DNA of 64,000 bases, from positions 3,155,501 through 3,219,500 of the forward strand of contig NZ_CP047146.1 in the NCBI RefSeq assembly GCF_009834125.1, in the 5' to 3' direction. The first letter of the stretch is position 1. Every line of letters starts with the position of its first letter. Shown here piece by piece: positions 58,357-64,000 of this stretch. The DNA is from Streptomyces sp. GS7 (GTDB taxonomy: Bacteria; Actinomycetota; Actinomycetes; Streptomycetales; Streptomycetaceae). The position numbers and the translations under genes are program-made. The notes under the pieces were generated by a model, which saw nothing but the letters and a program-made list of their open reading frames with translations, was not told the DNA's origin and did not search any database.

Positions 58357-59088
58357 TCAGGGCCAGTCGCGCAGTGCGGGAAGGGGGGAGCCGGTTCCCG
58401 CGCGGGTGCAGTGGAGCGGGCCGCGCGGGGCCCGGCCGGCCAGCCAGGCGGCGAGGTCGGTGAGGGTGCCGCGCACGGTCACCGTGGGCGCGTCCGCCGG
58501 TCCGCACGGTGGGCGCGGCGCCGCGTCGGCGGTCGCTTCGAGGGTGAGGCGGATGCCCTTCGGGGCGCGGGGGGCCAGGTGGTCCAGGAGGTGGTGGCAC
58601 AGGGCCGGGGGCCAGTCCGCGGGACTGTCGCCGAGGAGCGCGTCGGCCGTATGGATCGTCAACTCCCGCCACCAGCACAGCAGTGCGCCGCGCAGGTCGC
58701 CGTCGCGGTACCCGACCGGCCGTGACCAGTCCGCGGGGCCGACCGCGGCCCAGGCCGCGGACGCCTCGGCGAGGGTGTCGGTCACGGCCTGGCGGAGTGC
58801 CGCCGCGTCGCGCCGGGAGCCCTCCTCGATGGCGGCGGTCCGGGCCGGGAAGCCGCCGTCGTAAGCGACGATCAGCTCTCCGCGCAGCGCGTAGCGGGCC
58901 TGGCGGGCCATGGCGCGGCCGATGCCCTCGATGTGGGAGAGCACATGGGCGCGGGACCAGCCGGGCAGTGCGGCGGGCTCGCGGGCGGCGGTGTCGGTGA
59001 GGGCCGGGAGCAGGGCGCGGAGCCGCGCGTGTCCGGCCTCGACCTCGTCGCGTACCGCCTCGGCGGTCGTCGGGGTGGGCGTCGTCAT
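58357..59088 (-). CDS. Maleylpyruvate isomerase family mycothiol-dependent enzyme
   Basis: A 243-residue DinB/MDMPI-type protein. The N-terminal four-helix metal-binding domain has GHARLRALLPALTDTAAREP, ALPGWSRAHVLSHIEGIGRA with a metal His, and LLCWWRELTIHTADALLGDS with another. A C-terminal domain follows from about residue 190. Family members use mycothiol as cofactor to isomerise maleylpyruvate or conjugate electrophiles; this one has no aromatic-degradation neighbours, so the substrate is open. ATG 59088 overlaps the PNPOx stop as ATGA, so the two are translated together. A GTG two codons upstream is a less likely start. Confidence 0.87.
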   Translation of the reverse strand: MTTPTPTTAEAVRDEVEAGHARLRALLPALTDTAAREPAALPGWSRAHVLSHIEGIGRAMARQARYALRGELIVAYDGGFPARTAAIEEGSRRDAAALRQAVTDTLAEASAAWAAVGPADWSRPVGYRDGDLRGALLCWWRELTIHTADALLGDSPADWPPALCHHLLDHLAPRAPKGIRLTLEATADAAPRPPCGPADAPTVTVRGTLTDLAAWLAGRAPRGPLHCTRAGTGSPLPALRDWP

Positions 59089-59738
59089 GGCCACAGGAGT
59101 CCCTTCTGCCACGTCGCGCCGGTCCGGCGGTACAGGAGCCGGGTGTGGTTGCGCTCCTTGTCGCCCTGCCAGAACTCCACCGACTCCGCCCGGACGGTGT
59201 GCAGCGTCCACTGCGGCGGCACCAGGTCGGGGTCCCGGGCGAGGCGGGCGGCGGAGGCGGACACCTCGGCGTCCCGCTCGGCGGGGCCGGTCAGCGGGGT
59301 GCTCTGCCGGCCGATCAGTGCCTCGGCGCGCGCCCCGGCGCCCCGGGCGCGGAAGTCGGCGGCGGACCGCTCCGCGCTCTCCCGCACCACCGGCCCCCGT
59401 ACGCGCACTTGGCGGGCAAGCGGCTGCCAGTAGAAGGTCAGCGCGGCATACGGGCGGGCGGTCAGCTCGCGGCCCTTGGTGCTGTCGTCGTGCGCGGCGA
59501 ACCGCCAGCCGTCCGTGTCGAGGTCCTTGAGGATCAGGGTGCGGGCGGACGGGTTGCCGTCGGCGCCGGCGGTGGAGACCGTCATCGCGTGGGGTTCGGG
59601 GATCTGCGCCCGGATGGCGCCGAGGAGCCAGGCGGTGAACAGGTCCACGGGGTCGTCGGGCGTGTCCGCCGGGTCGAAGGCAGGCGGATCGCCTCCGAAC
59701 ACCGGGAGATCGCGGAGCAGTTGACGCAGGTCGGCCAT
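59085..59738 (-). CDS. Pyridoxamine 5'-phosphate oxidase family protein
   Basis: A 217-residue FMN-binding split-barrel protein of the PNPOx type. FMN contacts are expected from NPSARTLILKDLDTDGWRFA and STKGRELTARPYAALTFYWQ, and QVRVRGPVVRESAERSAADF and SVEFWQGDKERNHTRLLYRR at the C-terminus are close to true PdxH. It could be a genuine pyridoxine/pyridoxamine phosphate oxidase or a phenazine-type oxidase relative. It is translationally coupled to the mycothiol-dependent protein and divergent from a CGNR regulator with only 49 bases between them. Confidence 0.88.
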   Translation of the reverse strand: MADLRQLLRDLPVFGGDPPAFDPADTPDDPVDLFTAWLLGAIRAQIPEPHAMTVSTAGADGNPSARTLILKDLDTDGWRFAAHDDSTKGRELTARPYAALTFYWQPLARQVRVRGPVVRESAERSAADFRARGAGARAEALIGRQSTPLTGPAERDAEVSASAARLARDPDLVPPQWTLHTVRAESVEFWQGDKERNHTRLLYRRTGATWQKGLLWP

Positions 59739-59755
59739 GTATCCCCCTCAGGTAT

Positions 59756-59782
59756 TAATGGTTGATCGAGAAGCTACCATTA
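59756..59782. promoter_or_regulatory. Inverted repeat TAATGGT/ACCATTA in the PNPOx-CGNR divergent promoter
   Basis: Arms TAATGGT (59756-59762) and ACCATTA (59776-59782) surround a 13-base spacer. The site fills most of the 49-base gap between the two divergent start codons and is conspicuously AT-rich for this genome. It is a strong candidate operator for the CGNR regulator, repressing both genes. Confidence 0.65.
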
Positions 59783-59787
59783 GCTCC

Positions 59788-60411
59788 ATGGATGCAACAC
59801 GGCTCGCCCTGGATCTCGCGGTCACCATCCGCCACGACGGGCACGGCGGCGTCGCCGACGATCTGACCGACACCGCGGGACTCGCGGCATGGGTGGCGGA
59901 ACGTGCCGCCCTCCTGGACGGCTGCCAGGACCTGGGCACCCCGGACGCGTCGCTGCTCGCCGCCGTCCGGGAGCTGCGGGCCGCCGTCCGGTCGCTGTTC
60001 GCCCGCGCCGTCCGCCCCGGACCGCCCAGCTCCGCCGACGCCCACCGGCTGCTCCGCGAGGACGAGGCGATCCGCCGGCTGAACGCCGCCGCGGCCCGGG
60101 TCCCGACCGCCCCCCGGCTCAGCTGGGAGCCGGGAGCACCGCCCGCACTGCGCGACCTCCCGGCCGGCACCCCGCCGACCGCCGACCGGCTCACCGCCGC
60201 GCTCGCCCGCGCCGCCATCGCCTTCCTCCACGGCCCGGACCGCGAACGGCTGCGCGCCTGCCTGGCCCCGCGCTGTGTGCGCTACTTCGTCAAGGACCAC
60301 CCCCGCCAGGAGTGGTGCACGCCCTCCTGCGGCAACCGCGCCCGGGTCGCCCGGCACCACGAACGGCACCGCGAGCAACACGGCGGCGCGCCCGGGAATC
60401 CGACCGGCTGA
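59788..60411 (+). CDS. CGNR zinc-finger transcriptional regulator (ABATE domain)
   Basis: A 207-residue regulator. Residues 1-140 form the ABATE ligand-binding-like domain (LALDLAVTIRHDGHGGVADD, DTAGLAAWVAERAALLDG). The C-terminus is a zinc finger of the CGNR type with Cys at LRACLAPRC and CTPSCGNRARVARHHERH, where CGNR itself is present. Such proteins are thought to bind DNA and often repress a divergent gene. Here the divergent operon encodes PNPOx and a mycothiol-dependent enzyme, and a clear inverted repeat lies between. Confidence 0.92.
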   Translation: MDATRLALDLAVTIRHDGHGGVADDLTDTAGLAAWVAERAALLDGCQDLGTPDASLLAAVRELRAAVRSLFARAVRPGPPSSADAHRLLREDEAIRRLNAAAARVPTAPRLSWEPGAPPALRDLPAGTPPTADRLTAALARAAIAFLHGPDRERLRACLAPRCVRYFVKDHPRQEWCTPSCGNRARVARHHERHREQHGGAPGNPTG

Positions 60412-60485
60412 CGGTGCCGCGCCCGTTGACGCGTCACGGCCGACGTCCGCGCGGCGACCGGGGCCGGGCCACGTACGATGGCGGC

Positions 60486-60983
60486 ATGTCCTTCCTCCGC
60501 CGCCGTAGCGCCACGCCCGCCGGTCCAGACTTCGACGTACTCGCCATGGACCCCGGGGACTGGCCCGGCAATCTCGGGGCCGGGCTGCTGCCCGCGCCCG
60601 ACGGGAGCTGCCAGGGCGTCTTCCTCCGCTACGACCTGTTCGGCGGGCGCGGCCCCGCGATGATCATCGGCAATCTGCCGGAGGGCTCACCGGCCCGCGA
60701 GCTGGAGGAGGGCCAGGTGCCCTTCGAGGTGGCCCAGCTGCTCGCGGCGCTCGGCAACGACGAGCCGGTGACGGTCGTCGAGAGCGAGGACACCCCCGTG
60801 ATGCACGAGGACAACCTCCTCATCGTCAAGCGCATCAAGTGCTCCGAGAGCCGCATCTCCTGCGCGCAGTTCGACCGCAGTGACGGCGTGCTGGTCACCA
60901 TCGCCAGCTGGGACCGCCCGATCACCGACGACCTCTACGCGCTGCTCAAGCCGCTGCCCGCGGAGCTCTTCCAGCAGGGCTGA
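60486..60983 (+). CDS. Conserved hypothetical protein
   Basis: A 165-residue protein I do not recognise from a named family. It has a short basic start (MSFLRRRSATPAG), then a mixed alpha/beta sequence with DPGDWPGNLGAGLLPAPDGS, GPAMIIGNLPEGSPARELEE and IVKRIKCSESRISCAQFDRS; it has two cysteines but no catalytic signature. It is cytoplasmic. Codon use is normal for the genome and a start follows GATGGCGGC, so it is probably a real streptomycete-conserved gene. A 16-bp hairpin follows. Confidence 0.75.
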   Translation: MSFLRRRSATPAGPDFDVLAMDPGDWPGNLGAGLLPAPDGSCQGVFLRYDLFGGRGPAMIIGNLPEGSPARELEEGQVPFEVAQLLAALGNDEPVTVVESEDTPVMHEDNLLIVKRIKCSESRISCAQFDRSDGVLVTIASWDRPITDDLYALLKPLPAELFQQG

Positions 60984-61007
60984 CCCGGAGCGGACATACC
61001 GCGGGCG

Positions 61008-61053
61008 GCGTCGCGCCCGGTGGACGGCCCCTGCCGACCACCGGGCGCGACGC
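61008..61053. terminator. 16-bp hairpin between convergent genes
   Basis: GCGTCGCGCCCGGTGG at 61008-61023 pairs perfectly with 61038-61053 around a 14-base loop. It lies 25 bases after the hypothetical gene's stop and 27 bases from the amidase stop on the other strand, so it can end both transcripts. GCTCTTC follows on the plus strand. Confidence 0.85.
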
Positions 61054-61079
61054 GCTCTTCAGGTGCGCACCCCGATCGT

Positions 61080-63113
61080 CTAGGGCCCCGACGCCGGTGC
61101 CTCCGAGGACCTGACGTCGACATCGGCGGCCCGCACATACCCCACCCGGTGGCCGAGCTGGATCTCGTAGTACACGTCCCGGCCGCGGACGACCGCATGC
61201 TGGGCGAGGTCGTAGGTCGGCGAGTAGAAGTAGTCGCTCCGCACCCGCCCGCCGACCGCGTACGCCTGACCGGCGAGGAGCTTGTACGGCAGCGGGGAGA
61301 CCGCCTGCACCGGCACCTTCGACGGGTAGGCGGCGGTCTCCGGGTACGCCCGTCCGTAGACCGGGATCTCCGCCCGGCCGGCCTTCGGGGTGGCGACCGG
61401 GCCCTTGGCGTCCACGGCCGTCGGCATGCCGAGCGGATTGCGGAACCACGCCTTCTGCCCGAGGTACCAGATCGCCGTCCAGTCGCCGGATCGGCCGGCC
61501 ACCGCGAACCGCTGGCCCGTCGTTGCCCGCGCCCCCGTGTCGTTGACCCCGGTCGTCGTGGCGGAGCCGTCCGGATGCAGTCCGATGTCCCGGATCAGCG
61601 GGGCGTCGTCGCTCGGCGCGGTGTGCAGCCGGACGGCCGTGGAGCCGTGGACCGGGCACTGCCGCCCGTCCTTCTCGCAGCCCGTGTAGACCGGCCGGTT
61701 CAGCTGGTAGAGAGGCCGGATGGTCACCAGGCCGCCGCGCGGGCCCGCGGTGGGGAGGAACGGCCGGCCCAGCAGGGTGAAGTAGTGCGCCCAGTCCCAG
61801 TACGGCCCCGGGTCGGTGTGCATCCCGGGGATCGTGGACGTCGTGGTGCCGGGGACGTTGTCATGGCCCAGGATGTGCTGCCGGTCCAGCGGGATGCCGT
61901 ACTTGTGGGCCAGGTACGTCACCAGGCGGGCCGACGTCAGGTACATCGCCTCGGTGTACCAGGCGTCCGGCGCCGCGAGGAAGCCCTCGTGCTCGATGCC
62001 GATCGAGTGCGAGTTCACGAACCAGTTGCCCGCGTGCCAGGCGACGTCCTTGGTCGGCACGTGCTGCGCGATCAGTCCGTCCGAGGAGCGGACGGTGTAG
62101 TGCCAGGAGACGTACTTGGGGTCCTTGATCAGCCGAAGGCTGGTCTCCCAGGAACCCTCGGTGTCATGGATGACGATGGTGTCGATCCGCTGGTCCTTGG
62201 GGCGGTTCGCCAGGTCGTGGTTGCCGTAGTTGGTCTTGTCGTACACCTCGTACGGAGCCGGCCAGGACTCGCACGCGACGGACCAGGGGCACTCCAGCTC
62301 ACCGGCGGAGCCGTGGCCGGCGGCCCGCCGCGCGGAGCCGGCGGACGCGCCGATACGTTTCGCCTGGGAGGGGTCGGGGGTGAGCGCCGGTGCGGCGGCC
62401 AGGGTGACCCGCTGCCCGGCGTCGGTGGTCCGCGACTGCCCCCGGCGCATCACCGCGTACACGTCGTTCGCGAAGGCGGCGCCGCCGCGTGCGCTGTCCT
62501 CGCCGCCGTAGCGCGCCACCGCCGCGTACCACTTCGCCGGGTCGCTGCTGGCCGGCAGCCCCAGCCCGCGCTGCGCCGCGGCCAGCAGCGCGGCGCCGCC
62601 CATCACGTTCGCCGCGGAGTCGGTGCGCAGCGTCGCCGCCGGCAGCCCGGTCAGTCGCGCGGCCTGCGGCAACGTCCGTAGTCGGGCCGGGACTTGGGCG
62701 GGCAGCACCGCCCGGCGCCGCTGCGTGGCCGGTACCGTACGGCGGGTCCGGGCGGTGTCGCCGCGGGCGTCCTCGCCGTCCGCGCTGAACTCCGGCTGCC
62801 CCGCCACGGCCGCACGGGCGTCGGTCAGGTGCATCGGGCCGTAGCCCCCGGAGACGCTGGGCGCGCCGCCGTGGCCGTCCCAGCGGGACTCCAGGTACGA
62901 GACGCCCATCAGCACACTGCGTGGCACATGGAAGCGCGCGGCGGCCTCGCCGAAGGCATGCTGGAGGGTGTCCGAACGGGGCTGCCGGGCCTGCGCGGAC
63001 GGGGCCGCCGAGACCAGCGGCAGCAGCAGTACCGCGGCGGCGACGGCGGTGGCGGACCTGCGCAGGGCGGGACGGTGGGGTCTGGTGTCGTCTTCCGGGG
63101 CGGATCCTCGCAA
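61080..63113 (-). CDS. Secreted peptidoglycan hydrolase: transglycosylase-like domain plus N-acetylmuramoyl-L-alanine amidase
   Basis: A 677-residue exported cell-wall hydrolase. After a signal peptide (SATAVAAAVLLLPLVSAAPS) the N-terminal half resembles a lytic-transglycosylase-like domain (VPRSVLMGVSYLESRWDGHG, with E75, then SGGYGPMHLTD). An Amidase_2 domain at about 305-445 cleaves the muramoyl-alanine bond; zinc ligands are H316 (TIVIHDTEG), H417 (ILGHDNVPG) and D434 (MHTDPGPYWDW). The C-terminal ~220 residues include SH3-like repeats for wall binding (GCEKDGRQCPVHGSTAVRLH). The start is an unusual TTG at 63113, supported by GAGGAGG five bases upstream and by the absence of a better in-frame start before the signal peptide. 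Confidence 0.9.
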   Translation of the reverse strand: MRGSAPEDDTRPHRPALRRSATAVAAAVLLLPLVSAAPSAQARQPRSDTLQHAFGEAAARFHVPRSVLMGVSYLESRWDGHGGAPSVSGGYGPMHLTDARAAVAGQPEFSADGEDARGDTARTRRTVPATQRRRAVLPAQVPARLRTLPQAARLTGLPAATLRTDSAANVMGGAALLAAAQRGLGLPASSDPAKWYAAVARYGGEDSARGGAAFANDVYAVMRRGQSRTTDAGQRVTLAAAPALTPDPSQAKRIGASAGSARRAAGHGSAGELECPWSVACESWPAPYEVYDKTNYGNHDLANRPKDQRIDTIVIHDTEGSWETSLRLIKDPKYVSWHYTVRSSDGLIAQHVPTKDVAWHAGNWFVNSHSIGIEHEGFLAAPDAWYTEAMYLTSARLVTYLAHKYGIPLDRQHILGHDNVPGTTTSTIPGMHTDPGPYWDWAHYFTLLGRPFLPTAGPRGGLVTIRPLYQLNRPVYTGCEKDGRQCPVHGSTAVRLHTAPSDDAPLIRDIGLHPDGSATTTGVNDTGARATTGQRFAVAGRSGDWTAIWYLGQKAWFRNPLGMPTAVDAKGPVATPKAGRAEIPVYGRAYPETAAYPSKVPVQAVSPLPYKLLAGQAYAVGGRVRSDYFYSPTYDLAQHAVVRGRDVYYEIQLGHRVGYVRAADVDVRSSEAPASGP

Positions 63114-63423
63114 AACAGCCTCCTCAAGCCGGCCCGAGCCGGGGCGGTGTGACGGTGTGCCAGGACCCGGTCCGGCCTGCGCCGTCGGCCGGGTCCTACG
63201 GCCGTGCGGGAGAAACCGAGACTAAAGCCCTCGGTCGGCTGAGAGCCAGAGGCTTGCCGACGTTCCGTCAACTACCTGATCCGGTCAGGATGTCGCCTGT
63301 CAGGGCATCACCGGAGGAGCTTTCCCGGAGCGGGCCCCGGGCCTGCGGGGCGTCGGTGGAATGGACCAATACAGGGGTGAGCGGCGCGCCCCCGAGGGGC
63401 TGCGCCGCTCACCATTCCCCTTC
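63114..63423. other. Intergenic region upstream of the amidase, with a second hairpin
   Basis: No gene is supported. A hairpin with 12-bp arms, GGTGAGCGGCGC at 63376-63387 and its complement at 63402-63413, lies downstream of the phosphotransferase gene. The 150 bases before the amidase start are a leader rich in GGCCGG-type pairs (about 63140-63210) that may fold. I looked for the conserved pieces of the ydaO/c-di-AMP riboswitch, which often precedes cell-wall hydrolases, and did not find them. Confidence 0.45.
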
Positions 63424-63449
63424 GGGGGTGCCGCCTCGCCGGCACCCCC
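63424..63449 (-). terminator. Terminator hairpin after the phosphotransferase gene
   Basis: GGGGGTGCCG at 63424-63433 pairs with CGGCACCCCC at 63440-63449 around a 6-base loop. It starts six bases past the phosphotransferase stop on the minus strand. Confidence 0.8.
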
Positions 63450-63454
63450 GGCGG

Positions 63455-64000
63455 TCAGCGAGTGCCGACCGCCGCCCGTACCGCACGGCGTGCCATCTGG
63501 CAGTCGTCGTGCAGTCGGCGCAGGAGCAGCCGCTGCTCCTCGCCCGCCGCGGGCACCCCGGGCTGTCCCGGACCCGGTGTCCCGGTCGGCGTGGGCTCGC
63601 GCATGGTGCGCTGGACCGCGGTCTCGTAGCGACGGATCTCGCGGGTCAGCACCAGCATCAGATTCACCAGGAAGGCGTCCCGCGAGGCGGTGCCCGCGGA
63701 CTGGGCGAGCTGGCTGATGTGCCGGCGGGCCACCGGCGCGTCGCCGAGCACCGACCACAGGGTGGCGAGGTCGTAGCCCGGCAGGTACCAGCCCGCGTTG
63801 TCCCAGTCGAGCAGCACCGGGCCCGCGGGGGACAGCAGGACGTTGTTCAGCAGTGCGTCGCCGTGGCAGAACTGGCCCTGGGTGTGCGAGAGGCCGTGCA
63901 GCAGCTTCTGGAGATCACCCAGATCGCGGTCGGTGAGCAGCCCCAGGTCGTGGTAGCGCCCGATCCGGCCCGCGTAGTCCAGGGGGGCGTCGAACAGCCC
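63455..64000 (-). CDS. Aminoglycoside phosphotransferase family protein (APH), partial
   Basis: The C-terminal 181 residues of a kinase-fold protein of the APH/choline kinase family; the N-terminus lies beyond the right edge. The catalytic loop is [20 protein letters not shown] with the key Asp, followed by [20 protein letters not shown] holding the metal Asp. The tail [20 protein letters not shown] and a Pro/Gly-rich insert ([20 protein letters not shown]) follow. Such proteins phosphorylate small molecules and need not give drug resistance. The substrate cannot be told. A terminator hairpin follows directly. Confidence 0.87.
   Translation of the reverse strand, partial: GLFDAPLDYAGRIGRYHDLGLLTDRDLGDLQKLLHGLSHTQGQFCHGDALLNNVLLSPAGPVLLDWDNAGWYLPGYDLATLWSVLGDAPVARRHISQLAQSAGTASRDAFLVNLMLVLTREIRRYETAVQRTMREPTPTGTPGPGQPGVPAAGEEQRLLLRRLHDDCQMARRAVRAAVGTR

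Noticed and set aside
63114..63300. Possible c-di-AMP (ydaO) riboswitch before the cell-wall hydrolase.
   Set aside because: The expected conserved segments were not found; only general GC-rich pairing potential is present.
63455..64000. Antibiotic-resistance aminoglycoside kinase.
   Set aside because: The fold family is shared with many metabolic kinases; the N-terminus is missing and nothing in the context suggests resistance.
1..64000. CRISPR arrays, tRNA or rRNA genes, prophage or integrase genes.
   Set aside because: Scanned for regularly spaced repeats, tRNA-like cloverleaf ends, rRNA signatures and phage structural genes; none was found.

Overview
The window looks like a stretch of a Streptomyces-type actinomycete chromosome. 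It is very rich in G+C with strong third-position bias, has frequent GTG starts (and one TTG start), and carries families typical of the genus: an S-adenosyl methyltransferase of the Methyltransf_19/DUF574 type, a DUF397 protein, a DUF5133 protein, a mycothiol-dependent maleylpyruvate isomerase-like protein, a CGNR zinc-finger regulator, Ku, Tat-exported phosphatase and many secreted hydrolases. No rRNA, tRNA, CRISPR array or intact transposase was seen. Genes are named from motifs and domain order read by eye, without database searches.

Layout. 1-2159: a DeoR regulator and the start of a sugar ABC-transporter binding lipoprotein, then a STAS anti-anti-sigma protein. 2316-7691: a LysR regulator divergent from a three-gene operon (FAD amine oxidase, 2-oxoadipate dioxygenase/decarboxylase HglS, antiquitin-type aldehyde dehydrogenase) that fits lysine/pipecolate breakdown to 2-hydroxyglutarate. 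7747-10306: a sigma factor with a helical partner protein, and a DUF574 methyltransferase. 10381-12486: DhaK-DhaL-DhaM, a PTS-dependent dihydroxyacetone kinase. 12487-14641: degenerate DNA with a transposase scar around a sugar O-acetyltransferase, followed by a macrolide-type glycosyltransferase. 16076-25798: Tat-exported phosphatase, EamA exporter, a LuxR protein with a kinase-like ATPase domain beside a quinone oxidoreductase, a secreted peptidase, Ku, a membrane protein and an HhH-GPD protein. 25832-28579: phosphoketolase and DUF5133. 29058-32394: a methyltransferase wrecked by an internal deletion, an FAD monooxygenase, a VOC protein and a small secreted SH3-like protein.

32490-56152 is dominated by acyl-CoA and sterol-type metabolism. 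It starts with a KstR-like operator, FadE-type acyl-CoA dehydrogenase and MpaB-family oxygenase. A kinase-TPR protein, alpha-galactosidase and phytoene-desaturase-like enzyme follow, then nitronate monooxygenase + acyl-CoA ligase, a penicillin-acylase-family protein divergent from another acyl-CoA ligase, PaaK, a secreted chorismate mutase, and a compact fadD19 / crotonase-DUF35-Ltp4-Ltp3 locus. That last gene set is the one known in mycobacteria and rhodococci for sterol side chains, particularly C24-branched ones. Shared palindromes link several of these promoters. 56251-64000: DUF397, carboxylesterase, mycothiol-linked protein + PNPOx divergent from a CGNR regulator, a hypothetical protein, a lytic transglycosylase/amidase and a truncated phosphotransferase.

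The most unusual non-coding signal is a repeat family whose copies begin exactly at the TAG stop codon of three unrelated genes. One copy is a perfect hairpin, one is interrupted by a nested inverted-repeat insert resembling a MITE, and one is a rearranged version. The second notable signal is a small set of operator palindromes that would tie the sterol/acyl-CoA genes into a regulon.
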